Shown here: piece after piece, positions 42,191 to 51,661 of the stretch
Layout: each line of letters starts with the position of its first letter
How positions within the stretch are numbered: position 1 is the stretch's first letter
Assembly (NCBI RefSeq): GCF_042677205.1
Contig: NZ_JBHTIU010000008.1
Span: 1-64,000, forward strand
Direction: 5' to 3'
DNA from: Paenibacillus_L residui
GTDB lineage: Bacteria > Bacillota > Bacilli > Paenibacillales > NBRC-103111
DNA: 64,000 bases
The notes under the pieces: model-generated
What the model saw: the letters and a program-made list of their open reading frames with translations, nothing else
What the model was told of the DNA's origin: nothing
Database searches by the model: none
Program-made: the position numbers and the translations under genes

Positions 42191-42235
42191 TTGACATATT
42201 TAAGAGCATACAGTATATTGTGTGTAACCGGTTAC
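42191..42235 (+). promoter_or_regulatory. Promoter and palindromic operator of the salvage operon
   Basis: TTGACA (42191-42196), 17 bases, TATATT (42214-42219). The perfect 12-bp palindrome GTAACCGGTTAC (42224-42235) covers the predicted start site, a standard position for LacI-family repression. Confidence 0.8.
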
Positions 42236-42254
42236 CTATAAGTGGAGTGAAAAT

Positions 42255-43235
42255 ATGATTTCTATCAAAGATGTTGCCAAGCATGCAGGCGTATCTGTAG
42301 CAACTGTGTCTAGAGTCTTGAACAATAGCGGTTATGTAGGCCAGGATACGAGGATTAAGGTAGAAAAGGCAATTAAAGAGCTTAATTACAAGCCGAACGA
42401 GGTAGCGAGAAGCCTGTTCAAGAAGCAGTCCAGCGCTATCGGCTTGATCGTGCCCGATATTACTAATCCTTTCTTCCCCGAGCTTGCGAGAGCTGTTGAA
42501 GATACAGCCATTCAGTTAGGATATAATGTAATTCTTTGCAATTCCGATGAAGATGAAAACAAGGAACAAAACTACCTGGACGTGCTGCAGCAGCAATATG
42601 TCAAAGGTATTATTGTATCCTCAAATACGATGACAGCGAAACAAATCGAACAGTTGAATATTCCCGTAGTTAGTATCGACCGTGTGATCAGCAAAGGCTT
42701 GCCGACGATTGTCGTAGAGAATAAGAAAGGGGCAATGATGGCGACGCGCTTTTTGCAGAGCAAAGGCTGCCGCAGGATCGGCCATATCAAAGGAACCAGC
42801 GGCGTAGTCAATGCTGAGGAACGCTGCGAAGGCTACAAGGAAATCGTCGGTGGGGAACCTTGGTTTAAAGAGACATACATCACGGAAGGCCAATATGATA
42901 TGCAATCGTCCATTCAAGCGACACTGGAGCTTCTGCAAAGGCATCCGGATATTGACGGAATCTTTGCGGCGAATGACATTATGGCGATCGGCGCGATTAA
43001 GGCCGCGTATCAGCTCGGTAGAAAGGTACCCCAGGACATAGCTATCATCGGTTTTGACGGCATCAGCCTGTCCAAGGCGACGACGCCCGAGCTGACTACG
43101 ATACAGCAGCCCATTTATGAAATGGGTGAGAAGGCAACCAAGATGCTGGCGAGCTTAATGGAGCGTCAGCAGACCGTGGAACAGGAGAATTATAAAATAT
43201 TGGACGTATCGCTTATAGAGAGAGAATCGACCTAA
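42255..43235 (+). CDS. LacI-family regulator, RbsR-like
   Basis: 326 residues. HTH plus hinge (ISIKDVAKHAGVSVATVSRV, residues 2-21) and a periplasmic-binding-like sensor (IGLIVPDITNPFF, GFDGISLSKATTPELTT). It heads an operon with ribokinase, nucleoside hydrolase and a carrier. The GTAACCGGTTAC palindrome just upstream is its probable operator. The inducer is likely ribose or a nucleoside product. Confidence 0.88.
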   Translation: MISIKDVAKHAGVSVATVSRVLNNSGYVGQDTRIKVEKAIKELNYKPNEVARSLFKKQSSAIGLIVPDITNPFFPELARAVEDTAIQLGYNVILCNSDEDENKEQNYLDVLQQQYVKGIIVSSNTMTAKQIEQLNIPVVSIDRVISKGLPTIVVENKKGAMMATRFLQSKGCRRIGHIKGTSGVVNAEERCEGYKEIVGGEPWFKETYITEGQYDMQSSIQATLELLQRHPDIDGIFAANDIMAIGAIKAAYQLGRKVPQDIAIIGFDGISLSKATTPELTTIQQPIYEMGEKATKMLASLMERQQTVEQENYKILDVSLIEREST

Positions 43236-43250
43236 GAAGGAGAGATAGGG

Positions 43251-44138
43251 ATGGAGCGGAAACCCAAAATTACTGTTGTTGGCAGCATCAACATGGACCT
43301 AGTCACCATAACAACTCAAATGCCTCAAATGGGAGAGACGCTCCTTGGCAAGCAGTTTCAGATGAATCCCGGCGGCAAAGGAGCCAATCAAGCGGTAGCG
43401 GCAGCACGGCTTGGTGCGGATGTTCGTTTGATTGGCTGCGTCGGCAATGACCTTTTTGGTCAGGACATCTTACAGCACCTTAGAAATGAAGGGATTGATG
43501 TGTCCGATGTGGAACCGGTTACAGATCGTACGGCCACGGCTACGATAACGGTTTACAACGCAGACAACAGTATTATTGTCGTACCGGCGGCCAACCATCA
43601 TGTAACCGCATCTTTTGTCGAGTCCAAGCGAGAAGTGATCGCAGATAGTGATGTTCTTCTCGTGCAGTTGGAAATACTACTGGAAGGTGTGCAAAAAGCG
43701 GTAGAAATTGCCAAAGAGAACGGAGTTACCGTCATTCTTAACCCGGCTCCCATTCAGGAACTGCCTGCGGAATTAATACGGCAAGTGGACTATCTTACGC
43801 CGAACGAACATGAGCAAATGGTATTGATGCAGCAGCTTGGCGAGGACATCAGAGAGAAGCTGATCGTTACGAAGGGAAGCCAGGGCCTGTCGTTTTGGCA
43901 GGAGGGCCGGGAACTGAACGTTCCCGCCTATAAAATCGATGTCGTGGATACGACCGGAGCCGGGGATTCCTTTAATGGCGGGTTAGCCGTTGCCCTAAGC
44001 CAGGGTATGTCGCTCAAAGCTGCTTGTGATTACGGCAATGCGGTTGCTGCCTTGTCAACCACGAAGCTCGGGGCGCAGACCGGAATGCCGACCGCAGAAG
44101 AGGTAGCACAGTTTATTCAAGGAGGAAGAAACCAATGA
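43251..44138 (+). CDS. rbsK: Ribokinase
   Basis: 295 residues, PfkB family. GSINMDLV at the N terminus, GGKGANQAVAAARLGADV (motif 1), and DTTGAGDSFNGGLAVAL with catalytic Asp (motif 2). Phosphorylates ribose released by the nucleoside hydrolase downstream. AAGGAGAG precedes the ATG; the stop overlaps the next start in ATGA. Confidence 0.9.
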   Translation: MERKPKITVVGSINMDLVTITTQMPQMGETLLGKQFQMNPGGKGANQAVAAARLGADVRLIGCVGNDLFGQDILQHLRNEGIDVSDVEPVTDRTATATITVYNADNSIIVVPAANHHVTASFVESKREVIADSDVLLVQLEILLEGVQKAVEIAKENGVTVILNPAPIQELPAELIRQVDYLTPNEHEQMVLMQQLGEDIREKLIVTKGSQGLSFWQEGRELNVPAYKIDVVDTTGAGDSFNGGLAVALSQGMSLKAACDYGNAVAALSTTKLGAQTGMPTAEEVAQFIQGGRNQ

Positions 44139-45055
44139 ACAAAAGACCGATTATTATTGACACCGATCCGGGAATCGACGATGCAGTTGCCTTAGCGATT
44201 GCCTTGTACAGCGAAAAGCTGGATGTACGCTTAATCACTACCATAGCCGGGAATGTGGGCTTGGATAAGGTTACGTTGAACGCCTTGAAATTGCTGAAGT
44301 TTTTCAAGAAAGAAATTCCGGTGGCGATGGGCGCCGATAGACCCTTGATCAAAGAACCGATTGATGCGAGCAATGTACACGGATCAACGGGGATGGACGG
44401 CTACGATTTTGAAGAGCCGACGAAGGAACTGCTCTTGAAGGAGAATGCGGTCAATGCCATGTACCGGGTCATCATGGAAAGCGAGCAGCCGATTACTTTG
44501 GTTCCGATCGGTCCTTTGACAAATATTGCGCTGCTGCTCAAAGTGTATCCGGAAGTGAAAGAGAAAATTGCCGAGATTGTACTCATGGGCGGTTCAACGG
44601 GACGCGGCAATGCCGGAGTTATGGCGGAATTCAACATATATGCCGATCCGGAAGCGGCCAAAATTGTGTTCCAGAGCAATCTGCCTGTCGTCATGGCCGG
44701 GCTTGACGTTGGATGGAAGGCGCTCGTGTACCCGGAAGACAGCGAGCAGCTGAAAGACATGAACGAAACCGGAAGAATGATCTATCAACTATTCCAAAAA
44801 TATAGAGGCGGCAGCATGAAGACGGGATTGAAGATGTACGACAGCTGCGCGATCGCCTATCTCCTGCAGCCTGAAATGTTCACGGTGGCGGACACATTCG
44901 TGGATGTTGAGATTCACGGCTCATTAACATCAGGCTGTACCGTCGTTGACTTGAAAGGATATTTGGGACAGGCCGCCAACGCCAAAGTATGTGTCGATAT
45001 CGATCCGCAAATGTTCAAAAAGTGGTTCATGGAAAGCTTAAGCAAGTGCAACTAA
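44135..45055 (+). CDS. Nucleoside hydrolase (inosine-uridine preferring family)
   Basis: 306 residues. DTDPGIDDAVALAIAL near the N terminus is the calcium-binding signature; NVHGSTGMDGYDF and the C-terminal GSLTSGCTVVD complete the active site. Cleaves ribonucleosides to base and ribose. Overlaps rbsK by four bases, so its product feeds the kinase directly. Similar to RihA/B/C; base specificity is not readable. Confidence 0.9.
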   Translation: MNKRPIIIDTDPGIDDAVALAIALYSEKLDVRLITTIAGNVGLDKVTLNALKLLKFFKKEIPVAMGADRPLIKEPIDASNVHGSTGMDGYDFEEPTKELLLKENAVNAMYRVIMESEQPITLVPIGPLTNIALLLKVYPEVKEKIAEIVLMGGSTGRGNAGVMAEFNIYADPEAAKIVFQSNLPVVMAGLDVGWKALVYPEDSEQLKDMNETGRMIYQLFQKYRGGSMKTGLKMYDSCAIAYLLQPEMFTVADTFVDVEIHGSLTSGCTVVDLKGYLGQAANAKVCVDIDPQMFKKWFMESLSKCN

Positions 45056-45144
45056 GCTGAACCTTGCTCTGCCGGTTCTTTTTTACCAATGACTACCTGA
45101 TCTGATCTGTTACACCCAATCTGCATCTTAGGAGGAAACCAGCT

Positions 45145-46572
45145 ATGGGCTCTAATGTAGTCATGTACGGCTCAGCGATTATTTCTGTACTTATCGTGAT
45201 TTATATGCTAATCAAGAAAATGGATATCAAGATTACGCTTTTTCTGATGGGGATCATTTTGATTCTGGTCGCCACAGCTATGGGCAACGATATCGCCGTC
45301 AAGGGTTTCGAATCGACGGGCTCTATATGGCTGGATCCGCTGCAGGTCATCGTTACTCAGTTCAAGCAGACATTCGCGGCTGCGGGCTTCATCATTCTTC
45401 TGCTTGGAGGTTACACCGCCTACATGTCCTCCATCGGAGCGAACGAAGTGACGGTCAGCGCTTTAACGAAGCCTATTTCCAAAATAAAGTCGCCTTATAT
45501 TCTGGTGCCGATCGTATTTTTGTTAGGAAATTTATTGTCTCTCGTTATTCCGAGTGCGTCTAACTTGGCGATCATTTTGCTGGCAACCTTGTATCCGATT
45601 TTAAGAAAAGCGGGCATGTCGGCGCTTTCCGCGGCAGCAGTCATCGCTACATCCGCCACGATCGTTCCTACGCCGCTGGGAAGCGACAACGTCGCCATCG
45701 CCGAAGAATTGGCCAAGCATGCGCTGTTCGCCAACTTGACGGTAACGGACTATGCGTTCAGATATCATGCTGTCGTATCCATTCCGACCTTAATCTTTAT
45801 CGCTCTGGTTCATTATTACTGGCAGAAGCGCATGGACAAGAAAGCAAGCCATTTGCAGGCCGACGCCGAAGTGAACCATGAATCCAAGGAAGACATCGAG
45901 ATCAAAGGCGGCAAGCTGTTCAAAACGGTTTATGCGATCCTGCCGATCTTCCCGATCATTCTTCTGCTGGGTACTTACGCGGTTAAGCTTACGACAGGCA
46001 ATGCCATAGAGCTCAGCGTAGAGTCGGCGACCTTGGTATCGCTCGTGCTGGCCATCCTCTGCGAACTCATTCGCCACAAAGGCGACAAAAGCGTGCTGGA
46101 AAAAACGGAATCCTTCTTTAAAGGAATGGGCGGAGCGGTTCCGATCGTCGCCCTGCTGGTTGCCGCTTCCGTCTTTGTTACAGGGCTGAAATCCATCGGC
46201 TTGGTGGATGCGCTGCAGCAATCGATGCAGAACATCCAAGGAAACGGAATGGACTTCGTTCTGCCGCTTATCCTGGTAGCCATTACTGCGCTAATCGTTA
46301 TTCTTAGCGGCAGCGGCACGGCCTTGATCTTCGCCATGGTGCCGCTGATGGTTCCATTAGCCGATGCAGCGGGCATTAGCCCGATAGCGATCTCGGTGCC
46401 GATGGGACTTGCGGGCAACTTGTTCCGTGCGGTGTCCCCGGTTGCTGCCGTCGTGCTGATCGTTGCCGGTACGGTGAAGACGGATCCGATCGCTATTGTA
46501 AAAAGAACGTCGGTTCCTATGATCGCAGGCGTGATCTTTATGTTCGTCCTGTCGATGGTTCTCTTTCTCTAA
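45145..46572 (+). CDS. DcuC-family carrier, candidate nucleoside transporter
   Basis: 475 residues, 12-13 hydrophobic segments, with a polar loop at about 230-255. Family features include IPSASNLAIILLATLYP, TIVPTPLGSDNVAI and SGSGTALIFAMVPLM. DcuC members carry C4-dicarboxylates, but here the gene closes a ribose/nucleoside operon with no dicarboxylate genes. Uptake of nucleosides is therefore the better inference. AGGAGG precedes the ATG. Confidence 0.8.
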   Translation: MGSNVVMYGSAIISVLIVIYMLIKKMDIKITLFLMGIILILVATAMGNDIAVKGFESTGSIWLDPLQVIVTQFKQTFAAAGFIILLLGGYTAYMSSIGANEVTVSALTKPISKIKSPYILVPIVFLLGNLLSLVIPSASNLAIILLATLYPILRKAGMSALSAAAVIATSATIVPTPLGSDNVAIAEELAKHALFANLTVTDYAFRYHAVVSIPTLIFIALVHYYWQKRMDKKASHLQADAEVNHESKEDIEIKGGKLFKTVYAILPIFPIILLLGTYAVKLTTGNAIELSVESATLVSLVLAILCELIRHKGDKSVLEKTESFFKGMGGAVPIVALLVAASVFVTGLKSIGLVDALQQSMQNIQGNGMDFVLPLILVAITALIVILSGSGTALIFAMVPLMVPLADAAGISPIAISVPMGLAGNLFRAVSPVAAVVLIVAGTVKTDPIAIVKRTSVPMIAGVIFMFVLSMVLFL

Positions 46573-46588
46573 ACTGAAATTCATCATA

Positions 46589-46674
46589 GTGCCATAGTCA
46601 CTCATTTTCCCTTCATGGATTCGTATGATCGTTAACGAAAACGAAGGGGATGGAGTGATTATGGCATTTTTTTT
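46589..46674 (+). terminator. Terminator of the salvage operon
   Basis: A long imperfect stem: TGCCATA and CACTC pair with GAGTG and TATGGCA, with an inner CCCTTC/GAAGGG, followed by TTTTTTTT. Confidence 0.85.
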
Positions 46675-46728
46675 AAAAAATACAAGAAAGTATAAGTTTT
46701 CATCTATACTTGTTCTTATATTTCATCG

Positions 46729-46771
46729 GTAAACGCGCCCGTCCTAAGGACGGCGATAGCCGTTTATCCTT
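46729..46771. other. Cruciform-like nested hairpin, origin unknown
   Basis: TAAACG/CGTTTA outer and CGTCCT/AGGACG inner stems with an intervening GCGATAG arm. It lies alone between a terminator and the PadR promoter. Such structures occur at IS200/IS605-type ends, but no transposase fragment is seen. Rest of 46675-46890: nothing. Confidence 0.35.
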
Positions 46772-46890
46772 GCCACATATAGAATTTACAAGTTTTTGCT
46801 TCCTTAATCCCATCAAACTCTATTTGGCGATATAAACAACCTTTAAAAGCGGTCGCTCATCCTCGATGAACTAAGATAATTATTTTTTTA

Positions 46891-46926
46891 TTGACACGTC
46901 ATATTATTAATAGTAATATTATGACT
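46891..46926 (+). promoter_or_regulatory. PadR promoter with AT-rich operator, leaderless start
   Basis: TTGACA (46891-46896), 17 bases, TAATAT (46914-46919), then ATG at 46927, where transcription should begin. CATATTATTA-atag-TAATATTATG (46900-46923) is a pseudo-palindrome spanning the -10, a likely PadR operator. Confidence 0.7.
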
Positions 46927-47544
46927 ATGAAAAACACGATTAAAAAATCACCCGTCGCTCTAGCCGTACTTTGTTTTCTGATTGAAGAGCCTATGCATCC
47001 TTATCGAATGCAGCAGCTTATTAAGGAGAGGGGGAAAGACGAAGTTATAAACGTTCGCCACCGAACGAGTATTTACCAGACGATCGAACGCTTGCATCGG
47101 GACGGAGCCATTGCCATCCAAGGCAAGAAGAAAAATGAAGGGAGACCGGATTTAATTGTTTATGAAATCACGGATCTGGGACGAAATGCCGCATATTCAT
47201 GGATCCGGGAAATGATCTCCAAGCCGGCTCAGGAGTTTTTAGAGTTTCCAGCTGCGGTTTCATTCCTGGCCATGTTAACGCCTGAAGATGTCGCATTGCT
47301 CTTCAAACAAAGAATAGACGCCCTTGAAAATACACTTGCCCGACTTCAAGATCAGTTTGAGATAGGGGCATCACTGGGTCTGCCGCGCTTATTTTTACTT
47401 GAGGCCGAATATCAACGAACATTGCTTGTCGCTGAAGTGGAATGGCTCCAATCCGTAATCGCCGATATACAATCGCACAAGCTGACATGGAGCATGGAAG
47501 AGCTGCGGGAGAAAGCCGAGCAAATAGATAACCGTATGGAGTGA
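46927..47544 (+). CDS. PadR-family transcriptional regulator
   Basis: 205 residues. An N-terminal winged helix (about 8-85, with TSIYQTIERLHRDGAI and GRPDLIVYEIT) and a C-terminal coiled-coil dimer arm (from about 120) give the PadR-s2/Vir layout. The start at 46927 coincides with the predicted transcription start, so the message is leaderless. It is followed after 33 bases by a flavin hydroxylase gene, the probable target. Confidence 0.85.
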   Translation: MKNTIKKSPVALAVLCFLIEEPMHPYRMQQLIKERGKDEVINVRHRTSIYQTIERLHRDGAIAIQGKKKNEGRPDLIVYEITDLGRNAAYSWIREMISKPAQEFLEFPAAVSFLAMLTPEDVALLFKQRIDALENTLARLQDQFEIGASLGLPRLFLLEAEYQRTLLVAEVEWLQSVIADIQSHKLTWSMEELREKAEQIDNRME

Positions 47545-47577
47545 AAAATAAACTAATTTACGAAAGGGCGTAATTAG

Positions 47578-49215
47578 ATGAACAAGACACTAAATAACTC
47601 TTCATCATTCGATGAATCGGTTCCTATCCTCGTAGTAGGAGGAAGTTTGGTAGGTCTATCCTTCTCCCTATTTCTGGCCAGGCAAGGAATTAAACCGTTA
47701 GTCGTCGAACGCCATCCGGGGACGGCGATTCACCCGCGCGTGTCGAGCCTGACTGCCCGAACAATGGAAATATTCCGTTCGGCCGGCATCGAGGACGAAA
47801 TTCGCCGTGAAGAGCCCCCTTTCCCTAGGGAATTCGGCGTTATGTTTGTAGAGAGCTTGGCCGGGGAAATGTTTGATAACCTGATGGAAGATATGAGTGC
47901 TTACTTTACGGATGCCAGCCCTGTTGAAGGAAACGGCATCGCACAAGATCTGCTTGAGCCGGTCCTCCGGGAACAGGCTGAGAAAGCCGGTGTCGATTTG
48001 CGCTACAACACGGAGTTGATCGAATTCGAAACGGATGCGGACGGCATCTCGGCTACGATTCGCGATCGAATCAGCGGCGAAACGCGCCGTGTTCGGTCCG
48101 GGTATATGGTCGGAGCGGATGGCAGTAAAAGTGGAACCCGCGCACAATTAGGGATTGGTCAGCATGGAGAAGGTACGCTCTGCCACCTGATCAGCATCGT
48201 TTTCGATGCGGACATTCATGACCTGTTTGGTAGACAAAACGCTCATATGTGTTTTCTCGCCAATGATACCGTAAGCGGAAGTCTCGTTCTGTACCCCGGA
48301 ACTTTCAGGCGGCCTCATATATACCGGTTGGACGTTGTATTTGATCCTGAAGAGGAAACTATCGACGATTATCCGGAGGAGCGCTGCATTGAATTAGTTA
48401 GGGCCGCCATCGGAATTCCTGACATCCCGGTTACAATCAGAAAGATATTGACTTGGGAAATGGCCGGCCGTGTAGCTGATCGCTTCCAAGAAGGGCGCAT
48501 CTTTTTGGTTGGCGATTCCGCACGGGTTCAACCTCCAAGCGGCGGCTTGGGAGGCAATACCGGTATCGCCGAAGCGCAGAACCTCGCCTGGAAGCTGGCC
48601 GCCGTCCTGCGCGGTGAAGCCGGTCCGGCTTTGCTTGCTACTTATGATGCTGAGCGGCGGCCCATCGCGGATTATACGGTAGAGCAGGTCATTATGCTTT
48701 CCCAGCAGCGCGAACATGAAGGATCGGAAGGGATTACGGTAAACACCCTGCATGTCAATATGGGTTATCGTTATCAAGCCGGCGCAATCGTACCGGAAGC
48801 CGACGGGATGAACCTCCCCATGGTACAGCCGCCCGAGTTATGGACGGGACAGCCGGGAACCCGCGCTGCGCACATCGTTCTCGAACGGGACGGCCAACCT
48901 ATTTCAACGTTGGATCTATTTGGTTCCCGCTTTGTCCTGCTCGTTGGCCCTGACGGACAGAACGCGTTGAAGGCTGCTCAACATGTTAAAGATGCACTCC
49001 GTCTTCCGATGGATATTTATCAGATTGGCGGTCATAGGGCTGACTTCAGCAATCCCGGGAACGATTTTCTTGACGCATACGGAATCACTTCCACGGGGGC
49101 TATCCTCGTGCGGCCGGACGGGTACATCGGATGGCGAACACCGGCTGCCGAGGGGAATAAGGAAGAATTGGAACAAGTTATCACCCATGCGCTGTCAACC
49201 ATCCTCTCTCGTTAA
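47578..49215 (+). CDS. FAD-dependent aromatic hydroxylase (PgaE/RdmE-like)
   Basis: 545 residues. VVGGSLVGLSFSLFLARQG (FAD Rossmann), VGADGSKSGTR (DG motif) and FLVGDSARVQPPSGGLGG (GD motif) define group A flavin monooxygenases. A thioredoxin-like C-terminal domain (from about 410) is as in polyketide or phenol hydroxylases; rifampicin monooxygenases are relatives. The PadR regulator, which often senses phenolics, and the SRPBCC gene downstream suggest detoxification of an aromatic compound or antibiotic. Confidence 0.85.
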   Translation: MNKTLNNSSSFDESVPILVVGGSLVGLSFSLFLARQGIKPLVVERHPGTAIHPRVSSLTARTMEIFRSAGIEDEIRREEPPFPREFGVMFVESLAGEMFDNLMEDMSAYFTDASPVEGNGIAQDLLEPVLREQAEKAGVDLRYNTELIEFETDADGISATIRDRISGETRRVRSGYMVGADGSKSGTRAQLGIGQHGEGTLCHLISIVFDADIHDLFGRQNAHMCFLANDTVSGSLVLYPGTFRRPHIYRLDVVFDPEEETIDDYPEERCIELVRAAIGIPDIPVTIRKILTWEMAGRVADRFQEGRIFLVGDSARVQPPSGGLGGNTGIAEAQNLAWKLAAVLRGEAGPALLATYDAERRPIADYTVEQVIMLSQQREHEGSEGITVNTLHVNMGYRYQAGAIVPEADGMNLPMVQPPELWTGQPGTRAAHIVLERDGQPISTLDLFGSRFVLLVGPDGQNALKAAQHVKDALRLPMDIYQIGGHRADFSNPGNDFLDAYGITSTGAILVRPDGYIGWRTPAAEGNKEELEQVITHALSTILSR

Positions 49216-49245
49216 ATACATTCTAAAAAGGAAAGGAAGATCATC

Positions 49246-49677
49246 ATGCTTACTTTTGAATATTCCGAAAGCTATGAGTATCCGGCCTCTATCGTTTTTG
49301 CACGCCTCATCGATCTAAAGGGGCGAGCTTCCTGGATGAAAGGCATTATTGAGAATCGAGTCACTCCTGAAGAACCTGCCCGGTTGGGGACCAACTATTT
49401 CGAAAGCGGAAAATATTCAGGCTTTAAGAGCGAAAAAAATATGGTCGTGACCGAGCTTGTTCAGGATCAATTGTTGACCATAGAGACGGTTCCCGGCGAA
49501 AAACAATTTTTTCGTGAAACCTACCGTATTGAGCCGATCTCCGAAAAAGCCTGCCGTGTTCATTTCACCATTCAGGTTGACAATGTTCCGAAGGTAGCCG
49601 AATTTTTCATGCGCCAATCGATGAAGAAGGAGCAGCCGAAAACAGCGGCCGGCTTGAAGGCCGTGCTTAATAGCTAA
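49246..49677 (+). CDS. SRPBCC-family protein
   Basis: 143 residues starting MLTFEYSESYEYPASIVFARLIDL, with SFHFT-type beta strands typical of polyketide cyclase/START folds. AAGGAAAGG precedes the ATG; 30 bases after the hydroxylase, so probably co-transcribed. It may bind the hydroxylase substrate. Confidence 0.78.
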   Translation: MLTFEYSESYEYPASIVFARLIDLKGRASWMKGIIENRVTPEEPARLGTNYFESGKYSGFKSEKNMVVTELVQDQLLTIETVPGEKQFFRETYRIEPISEKACRVHFTIQVDNVPKVAEFFMRQSMKKEQPKTAAGLKAVLNS

Positions 49678-49792
49678 CCTTAAAGCAGCAGCTTGATCAT
49701 TGCCTCGATGCCAAGCGATAACGGCTGTGACGGCTCTCGATCGTTGCCATATGAAAATCTCCGTATGATTCACTAAATGGAAGGAGCAAAAA

Positions 49793-50392
49793 ATGAAACA
49801 ACAAGAAGATCTGCTGGCCTGCCAACTTCAACTGCAGACTGAAGCATCTGCGATTGTGGAAGAGTTGAACCTTGATCAATTGCTGAAGGCAGCCGGTACA
49901 CCCGTGAAAGTAGGGAGTGCGGCACTTGGTTTAATGGCTTGGAGAGACCTCGATATGACGGTCGTTTGCTCCAAGTTGAACATCGCTGCAATTACCGGAA
50001 TAGCTTCACAATTGATGTCCAATCCCGGTATCCGGGATTTGAAATTCATTAACGATACCGGGAAATGGAACACCGACCCGGCCTACCCTGACGGTTATTT
50101 TCTCGGAATGACGTATGAGTCCGAGAACGGAAACAAATGGGAGCTGGATATTTGGTTCGTAGATGAACCGGAAAAACAACCCGATCTGCAGCATATTCGC
50201 ACGATGCCCGATCGTCTTACTCCCGCAGCAATTATTTCTATTTTAAGTATTAAAACCGTATGGGCATCACGGGCCGAGTATGGGGAACAAGTGAAAAGCT
50301 TCGATATCTATACCGCCGTTTTAGACCATAATGTGCGCACGCCTGCCGAATTCGAGCAATGGCTGCAAGGCCGTAACGATATATCTCTTTGA
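49793..50392 (+). CDS. Nucleotidyltransferase-fold protein
   Basis: 199 residues. GSAALGLMAWRDLD fits the GSxxxG...DxD core of minimal nucleotidyltransferases, with a further acidic strand WELDIWFVDE. This resembles antibiotic nucleotidyltransferases (lincosamide or aminoglycoside type) in size. AAGGAG precedes the ATG. The neighbourhood (hydroxylase, exporter) fits a resistance role, but the substrate is unknown. Confidence 0.7.
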   Translation: MKQQEDLLACQLQLQTEASAIVEELNLDQLLKAAGTPVKVGSAALGLMAWRDLDMTVVCSKLNIAAITGIASQLMSNPGIRDLKFINDTGKWNTDPAYPDGYFLGMTYESENGNKWELDIWFVDEPEKQPDLQHIRTMPDRLTPAAIISILSIKTVWASRAEYGEQVKSFDIYTAVLDHNVRTPAEFEQWLQGRNDISL

Positions 50393-50424
50393 ACGGCCAT
50401 TAATGCAGAGAAGGGGGAAACCAG

Positions 50425-51060
50425 ATGCCCGATTTTTCTACCTTAATTACGTATGTGATTGTTGTTATAGGTCTATTTTTGATTCCAGGCCCGGCCGTTC
50501 TTCTTACAATTACCCGTACCGTTCAGAACGGGCGCAAAGGAGGCATTATGGCGGGGCTCGGCATCGCAACCGGGGATTTCCTTCACACGTTATTTGCTGC
50601 CGTGGGGCTTTCCGCCATACTGATGACCTCGGCTCTCGCTTTCAATGTCGTCAAATATGCGGGGGTGGCGTACTTGTTATATCTAGGGATTTGCGAAATG
50701 ATAAGGAAGCCCTCCGAACCGCAGCTTCCAAAGGTTGAGTCGGCAGGAGCCTTAAAGTCATATGTATCGGCTACTTTGGCAGAGGTTCTTAATCCGAAGA
50801 CGGCGCTGTTCTTTCTAGCGTTCCTGCCTCAATTTGTTCATCATGAACGAGGTGAAGCCGTAATGCAGTTTTTGATATTTGGATTCATCTTCGTCATACT
50901 AAGTATATTGTATACAACCACGATTGTATTAAGTGTCTCTACGCTTGGTAAAATGGTTAAACGGACGGCATGGATAAACCGTTTAAGCCGTTGGAGCGGC
51001 AAGCTCGTCGGAACGATCTATATCGGGTTGGGCTTGAAGGTTGCGTTCCAAAGACAGTAA
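50425..51060 (+). CDS. LysE-family exporter
   Basis: 211 residues, six helices. LIPGPAVLLTITRTVQNGRKGG and NPKTALFFLAFLPQF are LysE/RhtB signatures. GAAGGGGG precedes the ATG. Exports amino acids or related small molecules; likely last gene of the PadR operon. 51061-51288 shows no feature. Confidence 0.86.
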   Translation: MPDFSTLITYVIVVIGLFLIPGPAVLLTITRTVQNGRKGGIMAGLGIATGDFLHTLFAAVGLSAILMTSALAFNVVKYAGVAYLLYLGICEMIRKPSEPQLPKVESAGALKSYVSATLAEVLNPKTALFFLAFLPQFVHHERGEAVMQFLIFGFIFVILSILYTTTIVLSVSTLGKMVKRTAWINRLSRWSGKLVGTIYIGLGLKVAFQRQ

Positions 51061-51288
51061 TGACGAGAATGGTCTGCAGCTCTTCCGGTTGGTACTTCGA
51101 ATATAGCTCAAGCATGGCATCGTTCAGCGGCGCAACCGTTCACTCTAACTATAATCAGGGCTATCACCATTTCGGCCGATAGCCTTATTGCGTTGCCCTT
51201 CTTGCGACCGTCATTGACGAATTCCGGACAGACTGCCGCACCCCACCCTACAGATCCATCTTGCTGCCGTGAACCTTCCCCAAGCTCT

Positions 51289-51642
51289 CTATCCTTGCTC
51301 TCCTTGAATTTCCTGGCATTTCAGCAACTGCTTGTAGCTCTTGTTCCATTCTATCATGCACTCGATGATCGGGATTAACTGCCGGCCATGCGGGGTCAAG
51401 GAATATTCCACCTTCGCGGGGAACACGGGATAGACCTCGCGGTGTACCAGAAGATCATCCTCCAGCTCCCGTAACTGGGTGGTCAGCGTTTTTTGCGTGA
51501 TGGGCTGCAGCATTTTCTTGAGCTCGCAAAAGCGGATGGTGTCGTTGCGCAAATGCCACAAAATCATTGCCTTCCATTTCCCGCTTATAATCGAAAAGTC
51601 AAAATCCTTTTGACATATTGACATTTTTCTGGCCGGGTCCAT
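51289..51642 (-). CDS. HxlR-family transcriptional regulator
   Basis: 117 residues. IISGKWKAMILWHL, TQKTLTTQLRELEDD (recognition helix) and KVEYSLTPHGR (wing) define the family; Cys10 is in the redox-sensing position. AGGAGGAGG lies eight bases before the ATG. Divergent from the amine-oxidase/SsuABC operon, which it probably controls. Confidence 0.87.
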   Translation of the reverse strand: MDPARKMSICQKDFDFSIISGKWKAMILWHLRNDTIRFCELKKMLQPITQKTLTTQLRELEDDLLVHREVYPVFPAKVEYSLTPHGRQLIPIIECMIEWNKSYKQLLKCQEIQGEQG

Positions 51643-51661
51643 AGTTTATCCTCCTCCTGTA

